A stretch of DNA of 64,000 bases from Molanna angustata (taxonomy: Eukaryota; Arthropoda; Insecta; Trichoptera; Molannidae): NCBI GenBank assembly GCA_963576475.1, contig OY754977.1, forward strand, positions 28,407,796 to 28,471,795. The letters are read 5' to 3'. The notes below the pieces were generated by a model. It saw only the letters and a list, made by a program, of their open reading frames with translations, was not told the DNA's origin and ran no database searches. Both the position numbers and the translations under genes were made by a program. Shown in pieces: positions 1 through 16,300 of the stretch. The first letter of the stretch is position 1; each line of letters begins with the position of its first letter.

Positions 1-561
1 TATCAACGTGGACCCTAAACAAGTTTCCTATCCATCTCCACAGCCAATCCGATCCGATTCGCTAAGAAAATACCTTTGCAACGGAGAACAATGGGGTAGG
101 TAGGTATGTTTTAATGGTAGTAGTCGATAATTTTAATGTACTCAGGTGACAGGTAGGTAAGTTCTAAATGAAAATTTGAAATTTTTATAAATAAATAGTC
201 AAGGGCAACTTAAAGGGTTTACCAATTCTCAATATAAAACCTAACATTCTATATGCCTTCCCAATAATAGTATCAACGTGGACCCTAAACAAGTTTCCTA
301 TCCATCTCCACAGCCAATCCGATCCGATTCGCTAAGAAATTACCTTTGCAACGGAGAACAATGGGGTAGGTAGGTATGTTTTAATGGTAGTAGTCGATAA
401 TTTTAATGTACTCAGGTGACAGGTAGGTAAGTTCTAAATGAAAATTTGAAATTTTTATAAATAAATAGTCAAGGGCAACTTAAAGGGTTTACCAATTCTC
501 AATATAAAACCTAACATTCTATATGCCTTCCCAATAATAGTATCAACGTGGACTCTAAACA
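1..561. repeat. 270-bp tandem repeat, two full copies plus a stub
   Basis: Copy 1 (1-270) and copy 2 (271-540) are almost identical by eye; I noticed one difference, an A at 89 where copy 2 has T. A third copy begins at 541 and is lost after about 20 bases. The array may continue left of the window. No coding potential is evident. Such high identity suggests a recent duplication or a satellite kept homogeneous. Confidence 0.95.
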
Positions 562-591
562 AAAGTATTTATAACACGTTATGTTCACCTG

Positions 592-629
592 GCGGATAGT
601 AACAGATACGTAGTTCTGTTACTATCCGC
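592..629. repeat. Perfect 15-bp inverted repeat (hairpin)
   Basis: The arm GCGGATAGTAACAGA is followed after 8 bases by its exact reverse complement. It lies just past the broken third copy of the 270-bp repeat, so it may mark the end of an inserted element. No poly-T or gene follows, so a terminator reading is not supported. Confidence 0.85.
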
Positions 630-639
630 ACATGTTTAT

Positions 640-886
640 TCACAAATTCGTTTATAGGTTAATTCGTTTATTCGTCTATTCGTTTATTCATTTAATCATT
701 TATTCATAAATTCGTTTATTCACTAATTCGTTTATACGTAAATTCGTCTATTCGTTTATTTATAAATTCGTTTATTCATTTATTCGTTTACTCACTAATT
801 CGTTTATACGTTAATTCGTTAATTCGTCTATTCGTTTATTCATTTAGTCATTTATTCATAAATTCGTTTATTCATTCATTGCACAA
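640..886. repeat. Degenerate TTCGTTTATTCA-type minisatellite
   Basis: The tract is built of variants of TTCGTTTATTCA, TTCGTCTATTCG and TTCATAAATTCG in irregular order, giving a roughly 12- to 14-bp rhythm. It is a divergent simple-sequence array without coding sense. Confidence 0.85.
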
Positions 887-1955
887 AATAAATATTACAA
901 ATATAAGCTGACAAATAACTTCCCACTAGGTAAAAAGCCTGTTCTGGGACAGTTATTTTGGTGGAGACACAGTTTTCAATTGTGTTTCTATGAACATCAA
1001 TAAACATCATGGGCTTATTATCACTCGCATCTGGAATATAATCTGACGCATAGGTACATTCGGCCATACAAAAAACTGGGTACCTTTATGTCGGGTCAAA
1101 CTCAAATCGTAAAAAATAAGTAAAACCTATGGTATGATCCCCAAAAGTCTGCCAACTTGTTATTTGGATACGTGTTAAAATATTTAACACAGAATCAGCA
1201 TTGTCCGAAAGCTATACAAAATCGTATTTTTTTAACAAAACGTACTTATACATATATTGATTTTAAGGCCCTAGTATAACCTGGATATACGGATGTACGC
1301 AAAAATGCACACTAAATTAGCTTCTAATGTATGAAACACCAGAAAATATTGTATATCACCTGATATGTGATATACAACATTTTATCGTGCAAAAATGGTA
1401 AAATTTAGAGGTTTTTTTTAAATAACAAGAAGAGTTATTGAAATATTATAGTAATAAAAAACTCAGCTGGTAGATTTTCATATTCTCTATGGAATAAAGT
1501 AAAAATATACTTCATAGGCCTTGTAGTTTTTTAGTTACTTACAGTAAAAAAATAAAAAAGGGTTTTACTAAAACTAATTTTACAAGAAAAGTATTAAACA
1601 AATTCAAAATTAAAAAAAAAATGTGCAATAGAATAAAAGTGTACATACAAACTGTTCCTTATTTCAAAGACGTATCTTTTGAGGGTATTAGGGAAATTAT
1701 TTTCAAAATAAAATGTATAGCCTACTATAGCCTCTTAAGCGTGTAGTTTAAGCACAATCTCATATTATCCGTAATATAATTAATGCTTGGATTTATGAGT
1801 TGAAAAAAGGTAGTTCTGTATAGTGTATATACGTTAAATACACATAACATACATATACATACAACCACGCCATATATTAAATTTATTTCTATATAATAAT
1901 TTTGTTTTATAATATATTCCGAGAATTTACCAACATATTTAAAATAAAAAAATAT
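887..1955. other. AT-rich DNA without a recognisable gene
   Basis: The only open stretch of note is a 63-codon minus-strand frame at 876-1067, rich in charged and polar residues, that I do not recognise. It could be a fragment of an old transposase or an exon, but nothing beside it helps to decide. The rest is A/T-rich with no repeats that I can place. Confidence 0.4.
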
Positions 1956-1959
1956 ATCA

Positions 1960-2062
1960 TAGTGTTGTGTAACCAACACCAAGTGTGCGGGTGTGCAGTA
2001 CCTTTTAAAAGGAATTACGACACATGCGGGTATGCCCACATACTAGTCTCATCATACATACG
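1960..2062 (-). mobile_element. Fragment of an RTE-tailed short retroposon
   Basis: Read on the minus strand this resembles the retroposons at 30372-30656 and 40925-41057: a box like GAYGAGACTNGTRTGTGGG, then a CATGTGTCGT-like stretch and a CACACCCGCACACYT-like stretch. It lacks the (ATGA)n tail seen in the other copies, so it is a truncated copy. Confidence 0.5.
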
Positions 2063-2179
2063 CTAATATGTAAAGTGGAAAAATAAATCGAATATGTTCA
2101 ATAAATCCCTTCGGTTGTAAAATTCTGAAACACTAATTTCTAGGAATAAAATAATAAGGCAACTAACTATTTTTGTTCG

Positions 2180-2519
2180 ATCTTCTTCTTCTTCCGGTGC
2201 CATGTCAGGAACCCCCGACGTCAGCTATCACTCTGGCAAATCCCTCTCTGTCCTGTGCTGCCCGGAATATCTGTTCCACGGTCCTGAAGCCGGTCCATTC
2301 CCTAATGTTGCGCAGCCAGGACATCTGTCTCCTTCCAGTCCCTCGGCGACCTTCTATCTTGCCCTTCAGTATTAGTTGGAGCAAGTGATACTTCTCCCCC
2401 CTCATTATGTGACCCAGATATGTGATCTTGCGGACCTTTATTGTGGACAAGAGTTTCCTGGTTGTTCTGGCTCGACTTATGACTTCTGAGTTCGTAACCA
2501 GATCTGTTCTAGGGATCAT
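2180..2519 (-). pseudogene. RTE-type LINE, C-terminal ORF fragment
   Basis: About 104 codons read as the tail of a non-LTR retrotransposon polyprotein: YLGHIMRGEKYHLLQ, then a G-R-R-G-T-G-R-R basic patch and RNIREWTG, the usual layout after the RT thumb in RTE-like elements. Nothing of the RT core remains, so it is strongly 5' truncated. The 3' end runs into a GAAGAAGAAGAAG-type simple tail shortly after the stop, as in the copy near 36.3 kb. No function is expected. Confidence 0.75.
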
Positions 2520-2811
2520 GTGAGAATAAATAAAAATAGTTCGATATGTCTACCTATAATATACTGAACAACAACATATTATGTTCTTTTCTTTGATCTT
2601 ACATATACATTTGTATGTTACGTGTTCATTCGTCTTACTAGAAATAAATAATTCAGAAATAGATAAATTCAAAGAGACAAATATTTAAAAAAAATATATT
2701 AAGAATTCTCTCCACAACAGATTGCGGCCTACATATTGTATTTAATTTTTTTCGTTCAAAACAAAATTCAATACACTCTACACCTACGGCAGTAAATCTT
2801 ATTTTATTGTA

Positions 2812-3534
<723 letters not shown>

Positions 3535-3624
3535 ATATTTGATGTTTTCACGGGTGAAATATGTTATAATATTTTTATCTCGGTTTTCCCGTGTCAGTAG
3601 GTCTTGACTAAGACCATTTGTCTT

Positions 3625-3666
3625 CCGACGTTTCGCCTGAATATCACCAGGCATTTTCAAGGACTT
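3625..3666 (-). ncRNA. Hammerhead-like ribozyme motif, PLE copy A
   Basis: On the minus strand: TTGAAAAT, a GCCTG/CAGGC stem with an 8-nt loop, then GAAACGTC. This matches the PLE hammerhead layout (box 1, stem II, GAAA, ACGU self-complementary stem III, cleavage after GUC). Box 1 departs from the canonical CUGANGA at two core positions, so self-cleavage is doubtful. Confidence 0.45.
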
Positions 3667-3752
3667 AACGAAAAGCACGCGCGCGACACACGTCTACTCA
3701 CACCGAAAGCTCACCGTCAAGTGACTCGTAGCGTACAAGATGGCCGCTTATG

Positions 3753-4592
3753 TCAAATATTGTTAGCGCGACGTGATTGGCTCCTTGTGACACGCCCACC
3801 TGCTGTCGTGTTCGTTGGTAATAATATTTTATCATTATTTTTGTGTTGTGATTTATTGTTAATTTTAGTTGTGACATTAATATTATTATTGTTGTGTTTT
3901 GGGGTTATTTTCGCTATGGTATTATTAATATTATTATTGTATTGTTTGTCATATAAAATGTTCTTCCAGGTACTAGGCAAACGAACTCCGTCGTCCCGAT
4001 TGTTCATTATATCCCTTCTCTTATATATTTCTATAGCTTCCCTGTAAATTCTGAGAGGTTCACTGTTTAAACTTGCTATTATTTTTGAATGGTCAAAATC
4101 TATTGTATGTCCTTCTGTGAGCGAGTGTTGTACAAGTGAGGATGTAAGTTTTTTGTTTCTCATGTCGACTCTGTGCTCCGCTATTCGTGCTTCAACTTTT
4201 CGATTGGTTCTTCCTACATAAGTCTTATTGCACGATCCGCACGGTATTTCATATACTCCATGAGCTTCAAGTGGAATGATGTCTTTCGGGTTTCTTAGAA
4301 AGGTTGATATTTTATTTGTTGTGCTGAAAACGGTACATATGTTATTTTTGTTTAATAGACGGCTGATTTTATCGGTGATGCCTTTGATATATGGTAGTCG
4401 GGCTGTTGATAATGGTGTTTCATTGGATTTTTCTTTCACTGTTTTTGGACTCTTTAATGCTTTGTTTATTATATAGTCTGAGAAACCATTACAACGTAGA
4501 GCATTTTTCGTGTATTCTAATTCTTGTTTTTTATGCTCGTGGTCTGCAATTCTTTTTGATCTTGTTATTAGTGTTTTTGCGACTGAGCATAT
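3753..4592 (-). pseudogene. PLE family 1 ORF, C-terminal part with GIY-YIG endonuclease
   Basis: An open frame of about 280 codons without its N-terminus. It shows the linker that follows the PLE reverse transcriptase (DKISRLLNKNNICTVF), then the GIY-YIG nuclease: GVYEIPCGSC, YVGRTNRK, EARIAEHR and HSLTEGHTIDF. In PLEs this domain nicks target DNA for target-primed reverse transcription. The tail is Asn-rich and ends in a TRSQSRR-type basic motif. The frame is open, but without the RT domain it cannot be autonomous. The region 4440-4592 lacks an ATG and was read as continuous coding sequence. Confidence 0.85.
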
Positions 4593-4594
4593 TT

Positions 4595-4610
4595 AAAAAA
4601 AAAAAAAAAA
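4595..4610. repeat. A16 run joining two inverted PLE copies
   Basis: Sixteen A residues lie exactly between the 5' edges of minus-strand copy A and plus-strand copy B. The last few may belong to copy B, whose family sequence reads AAAATATCAACC here. Sequence added or captured at a retrotransposon 5' junction is one explanation. Confidence 0.8.
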
Positions 4611-5132
4611 TATCAACCTTTCTAAGAAACCCGATAGACATCATTCCACTTGAAGCTCATGGAGTATATGAAATACCGTGCGGATCGTGCAATAAGACTT
4701 ACAGACGGTGGCCAAATTAATACAATCAAAGGAAAAAAATGCAAAAATAATTGTATTTTTAGCTGTTATCCAGCAAAATCGAATCACATCAGTATATTTT
4801 TAATTGTGGCAACTCCCTTCATTATTGTTATCGTACTTGCAACACTTTTTAAGCATCAACATGAAGTTTGTCACATACAAGATACGATAATGTCAGTTTA
4901 GTATTGGTCTTCACAGAGTGTGCGGGTGTTAATGGAATATTTTGCCCATTGATTTTGTGTTTATTTGAGACAGTGTTTGAGTGTTTCTTACATTTTTTTT
5001 AAATAACAGGTAAACCTAATATTTATTACTAAATATTTATCACAATTATACTACTTATCAAATTATTACGATTTTGATAAATTATTTTCTAAATGTATGT
5101 TGAATTTCAGAATTTTTTGGTTTATTTTAGAA

Positions 5133-6249
5133 ATGGGAAGATCTTGTGACCTCACTCCAAGAAAAAAATCTAAAATTGCAACCCTTCTTGGTCACTGTGA
5201 ATACAGTCAACGAGAAATTGCCACACTTACCAATGTTTCTCAATATTCTGTGCACAAAATAAGTAGGCAAATGAAAGGAAATGTACCCCTTGAACCATCT
5301 CGAATAGGAAAATGTGGACGAAAGCGCATTACTACTCCGCGAACAGAAAGAAAAATCAGAAATGTTGCTCTAGAAAATAGACAGAAGCCTCGAAAAGTAA
5401 TAAAATCTATTTTGCAGACCACAGAAGTCAATATATCTGATCGTACATTGAGACGAAGATTGGTGGAAATGGACCTCAAATGTTATCGCCCAGTGAAAAA
5501 GCCAAAACTAACACCTGAAATGCGTAAAAAGCGACTAGAATGGGCACTAAAACACCAAAATTGGAACGAAGACGATTGGAGCAAGGTATTAGAATGTAAA
5601 ATAAGTTTTTATGAAACTTTCTGTATTAAATAAAATTGACTAGTGAAAACTTCTCGTGTTCTTTCAGGTTTGTTTTTCTGATGAATCCTCAATCCAAATA
5701 CTGCAGGACAAAACTCAATATGTGAGAAGAAGGCCAGGTGAAAAATATAATGAGGAATGTGTGGTCCAAAGAGTGAAGCACCCTCAGTCAATAATGATCT
5801 GGTCAGTGATTAGTGGGATGGGTATGGGAAGGCTGTATATTGTGAATGGCACAATGCGCCAGGACCAGTATATAGAAGTTTTAAAAGGGAGACTAAAGCC
5901 TCAAGTGGCCGAATGGTTTCCAAATGGAAAATATGTATTTATGCATGATTCTGCACCCTGCCACAAAGCGAAAACCGTTACTAAATTTCTAGAAGGAGAA
6001 AAAATAAAGGTATTAGATTGGCCAGGAAATTCACCGGATCTAAATCCAATTGAAAACGTTTTGGAGGCTCTGAAAAGGGCAATTGTAAAAAAAGGTGTCA
6101 TCACCAACAAAAGACAACTAATAGAAAACATAATTGAGGCATGGCACAACACACCAGAATTAAAAAATATCTCAATTAAATGTATCTCCAGCATGCCCAG
6201 AAGAATATCAGCAGTAATTAAAGCTAAGGGAGGATTTACTAAATATTGA
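5133..6249 (+). CDS. Tc1-family DD34E transposase (two exons)
   Basis: Exon 1 is 5133-5585 and exon 2 is 5668-6249, joined by an 82-nt phase-0 GT...AG intron ending in CTTTCAG; the product is about 344 residues, normal for Tc1 transposases. The N-terminus (MGRSCDLTPRKKSKIATLLG) is the HTH paired-like DNA-binding region, followed by a basic GRKRITTPR hinge and a second HTH. The catalytic triad is D in VCFSDES, D in FMHDSAPCHKA and E in NPIENV, the last two separated by 34 residues (DD34E). The start is the Met just before GRSCDLTPR; an upstream ATG at 5097 in the same frame is less family-like. Retaining the intron would stop translation before the first catalytic Asp, so splicing is needed for activity. 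Confidence 0.93.
5586..5667 (+). other. Intron in the Tc1 transposase gene
   Basis: GTATTA donor and TTCTTTCAG acceptor, 82 nt, A/T-rich with in-frame stops. Splicing joins WSK to VCFSDES, the expected family sequence, in frame. Inferred from conserved protein continuity, not from transcripts. Confidence 0.88.
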
Positions 6250-7008
6250 TCATTTTACCATAAAACGTATTTTATTATCAATAAACTATTATATATTCAT
6301 AGTAAATGCATTTTATTTTATAAAAATATATTAAATCTCCCATAATATTCTAGAAAGATCGAAATAAAATAAAAAAATAATAATTTTCAATGATTCGAAG
6401 TCTAAAAACTGCTATAAATTCATTTGATTGTATTAATTTGGCCACCGTCTGTATGTAGGAAGAACCAATCGAAAAGTTGAAGCACGAATAGCGGAGCACA
6501 GAGTCGACATGAGAAACAAAAAACTTACATCCTCACTTGTACAACACTCGCTCACAGAAGGACATACAATAGATTTTGACCATTCAAAAATAATAGCAAG
6601 TTTAAACAGTGAACCTCTCAGAATTTACAGGGAAGCTATAGAAATATATAAGAGAAGGGATATAATGAACAATCGGGACGACGGAGTTCGTTTGCCTAGT
6701 ACCTGGAAGAACATTTTATATGACAAACAATACAATAATAATATTAATAATACCATAGCGAAAATAACCCCAAAACACAACAATAATAATATTAATGTCA
6801 CAACTAAAATTAACAATAAATCACAACACAAAAATAATGATAAAATATTATTACCAACGAACACGACAGCAGGTGGGCGTGTCACAAGGAGCCAATCACG
6901 TCGCGCTAACAATATTTGACATAAGCGGCCATCTTGTACGCTACGAGTCACTTGACGGTGAGCTTTCGGTGTGAGTAGACGTGTGTCGCGCGCGTGCTTT
7001 TCGTTAAG

Positions 7009-7048
7009 TCCTTGAAAATGCCTGGTGATATTCAGGCGAAACGTCGGA
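7009..7048 (+). ncRNA. Hammerhead-like ribozyme motif, PLE copy B
   Basis: The same layout as in copy A: TTGAAAAT, stem GCCTG/CAGGC, then GAAACGTC with the potential cut after the C at 7044. A short stem I can form between GGA after the cut and TCC before box 1. The core box deviates at two positions from the canonical form. Confidence 0.45.
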
Positions 7049-7106
7049 AGACAAATGGTCTTAGTCAAGACCTACTGACACGGGAAAACCGAGATAAAAA
7101 TATTAT

Positions 7107-8091
<985 letters not shown>

Positions 8092-8111
8092 TATATATAT
8101 ATATATATATA
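8092..8111. repeat. Short (TA)n tract
   Basis: About 20 bp of TA joins the RTE fragment to a PLE family 1 3' end, a small version of the large tracts nearby. Confidence 0.9.
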
Positions 8112-8815
<704 letters not shown>

Positions 8816-9644
8816 GGGGGATCGCGATCCACTTCCACGCCGGCGACGCTATAGAGCTCATTGGCCCTGTTCACCACCGGACGCAGCCGCAACATCGGAC
8901 AAACACAAAATATCCACCATCCATCGGGTTCAACCACTGCCCCCGAGAATCCAACCACACACGTCAGGGCCTCCGATTGGTCTCAAAATCGGCCGCTAAG
9001 TACACTCCGTTTCAAGTCGGAGGGGCTTGTACCCCGACCCCTCGGTCCTCGTGTTGGCGTCCGAAGGTTCCGCGGGCTAACACCGGGGGCATCCGACGCA
9101 ATCATCACCTGTCAGATTTGACGTCTCGTTGTCAACACAGGATGTCTGACCCGACGTCTGCGCCGGCGGTGTGCCCGAACCACACAACAACATTCGCCAC
9201 AGTTGACGAGTAACTGCCGAGCGAGACTAGAGGCGTCCGTCCTGCTCTTCTCTAAGTATAGAATGACGAGGGCACAACAGCGTCGGCCGCCCACCCCCGC
9301 CTTTACTGCCTGGGCCCTTAGAGCCGCAACCTAGGCTTATATCCCGACGCATCGGTCCTCGTGTTGGCGTCCGAAGGTTCCGCGGGCTAACACCGGGGGC
9401 ATCCGACGCAATCATCACCTGTCAGATATGACGTCTAGTTGTCAACACAGGATGTCTGACCCGACGTCTGCGCCGGCGGTGTGCCCGAACCACACAACAA
9501 CATTCGCCACAGTTGACGAGTCACTGCCGAGCGAGACTAAAGGCGTTCGTCCTGCTCTTCTCTAAGTACAGAATTGACGAGGGCGCAACAGCGTCGGCCG
9601 CCCACCCCCGCCTTTACTGCCTAGGCCCTTAGAGCCGCAACCTG
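8816..9644. repeat. GC-rich interspersed repeat with 310-bp internal duplication
   Basis: A GC-rich block, strongly different in composition from its surroundings. A unit starting TCGGTCCTCGTGTTGGCGTC at 9042 recurs at 9352, spacing 310 bp, and both copies carry the CCTTAGAGCCGCAACC end. The first ~360 bp recur at 39128-39490. It sits inside a family 2 PLE end: on the plus strand the PLE word GGACT|GTTTGTCGCC is split, possibly with a 2-bp CT duplication. I could not read a protein in it on either strand. Confidence 0.8.
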
Positions 9645-9671
9645 TTTGTCGCCTGACGTTTCGCCCGAATA
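9645..9671 (-). mobile_element. PLE family 2, inverted segment beyond the GC-rich insert
   Basis: TGTTTGTCGCCTGACG and TTTCGCCCGAA are the reverse complement of the family 2 hammerhead-like region. It completes the minus-strand end begun at 8734 and then meets the plus-strand copy head to head at 9672. Confidence 0.8.
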
Positions 9672-9920
9672 TATAGAGAGGCAATTGAGATATTTAAACA
9701 CACCAATAATATGAACACCAGAAATGACGCTATAAGAATTTCTCCGACATGGTTAAATATTTTAGATCATAAAACATTTAATCCAACAACAATAATAAAT
9801 ACCCTAGCATCAAATACAGAAAAAACCCCAGTACCGGAAAAATCCACTGACAAACAAATAATAACACGTGCACAAAGCCGACTCATTAACAATAAACTTT
9901 CTCCATCAACAATCGGTTAA
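9672..9920 (+). pseudogene. PLE family 2 ORF, extreme C-terminus
   Basis: 83 codons read from YREAIEIFKHTNN through NTRNDAIRISPTWLNIL to a TRAQSRLINNK tail and the stop. They align by eye with family 1 (YREAIEIYKRRDIMNNRDDGVRLPSTWKNIL ... TRSQSRR), showing that the two are related PLEs. The GIY-YIG core itself lies upstream and is missing. Confidence 0.82.
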
Positions 9921-10065
9921 ACCGAGGAAGGGGGAGAGGAGGGCACCCCCCCCCTCCGCCTTAACTCCGTCCGCTATAGACAGGCGCTTCTCACTTAGCG
10001 TAGAGCTCTCGTTGCGAGCGGTCGTGTTTCGCGCGCGTTCGTTCTTTTCGAGTAGGTAACGTTAA

Positions 10066-10115
10066 GGCGGCTTTCGAAAATGCCCGGTGTTATTCGGGCG
10101 AAACGTCAGGCGACA
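10066..10115 (+). ncRNA. Hammerhead-like ribozyme motif, PLE family 2
   Basis: TCGAAAAT, stem GCCCG/CGGGC, then GAAACGTC. The same layout as in family 1, with compensating changes in stem II (CCTG/CAGG becomes CCCG/CGGG), which argues that the stem is maintained. Stem I can pair GCTT with AGGC after the cut. Box 1 is again not the canonical CUGANGA. Confidence 0.45.
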
Positions 10116-10165
10116 AACAGTCCTTCTCAGGACTATCCTACACGGGTTTACCCAAAAAGTTGTTT

Positions 10166-13525
<3,360 letters not shown>

Positions 13526-13930
13526 TTTATTTTACTTATACATACATCGCACTTTTACATACATCACCTACAATTGGGCACACTATTTGACTATATACTT
13601 ATACTACTTACAATTACCTACAAAATAACTCACTTACAAAAACTTATGACACTATGTTAGTCCCAATTTTTCACTCTTCTACTGATACTTATACTCTACA
13701 TATACTTATACTCTACTTGACTATTTAGCTGACCCAAAAATCCAACCAAACTACAATTAAATGAAAAAACGCCTCAAATTTTACCATATTGTCTTAATTA
13801 AAGTCCAATTCTGCTATATATTTTGAATTATTTAGACTAAAACATGATGTAAAAATTTGTGACCGTGACTAAGTGAGACATGCTATCACGACTAAATGGA
13901 AACTAAAGTTGTAGTCATACAGCTATATAA
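13526..13930. other. A/T-rich DNA between LINE and Helitron-like copy
   Basis: It begins with T-rich words (TTTTATTTATTTTACTTATAC) that resemble the 3' end of another LINE on the minus strand, but no coding piece supports this. I see nothing else here. Confidence 0.35.
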
Positions 13931-14310
13931 TCCAACTGTCGATTTTTTCCAGAGAAAGTATTTCTCTTAACAAATCGCCAGTAAAAACCTTAGTCACGCG
14001 TACCTATAGAATTTTTCTGGGGAGTTTACATTTTGTTAGTGAGTTCCAATTTGAAGTCAATAATCACCAACTTAGAGGCTTCGCAGCATATTTGTTATTT
14101 ATAATATATGGATGAACCTTAAATTCGTAGTAGAACATTTTGTGTCTGTTCTCCCTTTATAACTTTTGATCCGCTTAATGCACAAAACTTAAAATTTCAG
14201 CAGTCATAGAATATTTTAGGCCTACAAAACTTTTATAATTATAATTTTTATATTAAATCTTCTACTATTGATAGATTGACAGTTGGATCTCACGTGTTAC
14301 ATCCAACTAG
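13931..14310 (+). mobile_element. Helitron/Helentron-like non-autonomous element, short complete copy
   Basis: The 5' end is A|TCCAACTGTCGATT, followed by a palindromic stretch. The 3' end carries the inverted word GACAGTTGGAT, a hairpin of GTTGGAT (14282-14288) with ATCCAAC (14301-14307), and the terminal CTAG|T. TC at the start, CTRR at the end, insertion between A and T and a 3' hairpin are Helitron hallmarks; subterminal inverted repeats point to the Helentron/HINE type. At 380 bp it has no coding capacity. A plain TIR MITE is the main alternative. Confidence 0.65.
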
Positions 14311-14722
14311 TATAGATTTTAAATAATCATTATAAATCAAAGAAAATGGTAAAATAATTAAGTATTTATTAGTAAAGTATGTTTTTACAAAATAGGATTT
14401 AAGTGCTTAATCATACAAGACAAGACAGCAACAAATAAATTTCTCAATAAAAATCGATGTATTTGTCATCACTTTCTAGATAATTTTGGATTATTTAGAA
14501 CTGAGACGATTAAAGCTGTGTTAGCTCCATGTCATAATTATACAATCACAATTATCGTATATCTATCTAACAGTTTAGTGCTTTTACAAGATAAAGCTTA
14601 CCTACATACTATGTATTCTTATCTTAGCCCTAAACTTATCTAGTACATATATTAGACAATTCTTTTTTTGCAGTCGGGTAAAAACTACAATGTGAACATA
14701 ACTTTATGTGAACCTCAAAAAA

Positions 14723-14916
14723 TGGGGCTACAAGGAGGACGATACCTGCGAGTGCGGGGACATACAGGACCACCAACACCTTATGATATGTCCGAAAGTC
14801 GGAGAGACATGCACGCGGGAGGACCTAATTGCCGCAAATGACAGGGCCGTACATGTGGCCAACTACTGGAAGTTCTTTATTTGATGAATCCGGACACGGA
14901 AAGTAAGTAAGTATAA
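14723..14916 (+). pseudogene. LINE ORF2 C-terminus with Cys-His motif and (AAGT)n tail
   Basis: 54 codons: WGYKEDDTCECGDIQDHQHLMICP, the C-x-C-G...Q-x2-H-x-L-x2-C-P motif that closes ORF2 in R1/Jockey-type LINEs, followed by YWKFFI and a stop at 14884. The short 3' end GAATCCGGACACGGAAAGTAAGTAAGTA recurs in the 54.8-kb copy. Everything upstream is gone. Confidence 0.75.
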
Positions 14917-16300
14917 CTTTATGTGTCCTTTTCGTCACAAAAATTGTTCCGCTTATATGTACGTGACGAGCTCCCACTTTGTTAAACTTAATCACAAAAA
15001 AATCAATATTCTGCGTGGTTTTATAAGAAATTATTGTTTAATTAGTTACCATACTAATTCTTTGTTAGTTTATGAATGACAGAATGTTTGAAAAATTCAC
15101 TGGTTCTTTTAAATAGCTGTAACTAAAGTGGACTTTTTATTTGTCTAATCTCAGCTAACTTTTGTCGTCACGGATTACTCGCATTGCAATGGATAAAAGA
15201 TGAAATAAAATGATTGCCATATCTTGATGATGTTACCAGGATGATAAAATTATATTTATTAGTAGTTTTTTAAAACATAGTATATGTAGGTAGAAAAGTG
15301 GTGACTAAAGTGGACATGTCCATCGTAATTGAAATATGGTCTTTAGTATTTTAATTGTTTTTTATTAGATATTAAAAGAAAATTAGCATAAAACTGATCT
15401 AGTTTAAACAAACCATACTAAATATTAACGAAAAAATAAAAACATAATTAACTGTTCTAAAAAAATCGTGAATTGTGGATAGTCAAAGTTGACCAAACCA
15501 GCTGGGACACGTTAAAATTGCCCGTTTTGTTTCATATTTTAATTTATAACAAATTAAATTAAACAACAATTGGCATTGTCAGGTATTTTTTAAATGCTTA
15601 TGAACTGTACTATTAATTAAAAAATATATATAGAGAAAAAAAGCAAGATATTCTTGTAAGTGATTATTATACAAATGACAATGGGACAATGCTTTTTCCG
15701 TTGGGTCTTTTTTTCCCGGAATGGCTCAATTGCGTGTGAAATGTTCTGAATAAAAATAGATCAGAGCGAGCACAATCTTTTATTGCACGAATTATCAGTT
15801 GCACCCAATTGTTTATAGTGTACCTATCTATTATACATAGAGAGATGAGTTTTAATTATACCTTTAGAACACGCCTTCTTATAAATATTCTATAAAATAA
15901 TTAATCACTATAATCATAATCAATATAATTACTAAAATAACCATCTCCCTATACATCTTTACTCCATTTTTAGATAAACTTAAGGTGTCACTGCCGGCAA
16001 AGGATTGAGTCATCGCACACTGGTATAAGGTTACAACTAGACTACCAAGCTAGACTTTATACACTTTAGGAGTCTAGAGTTTATAGACTTCATATAGGTT
16101 ATTTTGTCTGAATTATATCTTAAAAGCTATATTACTTCTCTCAATTATGCACTAGATTATTAGTAAATTTTCATTTGCTTACAAGTTTTTTGCTTGATTC
16201 ATTTCTGTAATATGTTACCTTGTAATCCAATAAACGTGATGTCTGTTGATGATTCTAAACCGCATTCTGCTTATACCCAAACTTCCCACCAATCTCAAGC
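14917..16300. other. A/T-rich intergenic DNA, no gene seen
   Basis: No open frame of interest on either strand. The word ACTAAAGTGGAC occurs twice (near 15121 and 15303), and a similar AAGTTGACC near 15486, which may mark an old repeat. I see nothing else to support. Confidence 0.4.

Larger units (their letters stand above)
4702..6451 (+). mobile_element. Tc1/mariner transposon, complete, TA target duplication
   Basis: The 1750-bp element begins and ends with perfect 29-bp terminal inverted repeats starting CAGACGGTGGCCAAATTAAT. It is flanked by TA on both sides (4700-4701 and 6452-6453). The uninterrupted target is known from PLE copy A (gactTAtgtagg), which proves the boundaries. It carries one transposase gene with an intact frame across one short intron and a poly(A) signal, AATAAA, at 6280. 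Intact ends plus an intact gene suggest a young, possibly mobile copy. Confidence 0.97.
4611..6919 (+). pseudogene. PLE GIY-YIG ORF interrupted by the Tc1 insertion
   Basis: The left piece (4611-4701) encodes ISTFLRNPIDIIPLEAHGVY... up to NKTY. The right piece (from 6452) continues with VGRTNRKVEARIAEHR and is identical in protein to copy A down to the stop. Removing the 1750-bp Tc1 and one TA copy restores the uninterrupted GIY-YIG sequence, so the nuclease ORF was open when Tc1 landed. One substitution (K to I in NPKDIIP) separates it from copy A in the left piece. Confidence 0.85.

Noticed and set aside
592..629. Rho-independent terminator
   Set aside because: A strong hairpin but no U-tract and no gene; the genome is eukaryotic.
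8816..9500. rDNA or host exon because of high GC
   Set aside because: The sequence recurs as a mobile unit at 39 kb and shows no rRNA-like or open coding sequence that I can recognise.
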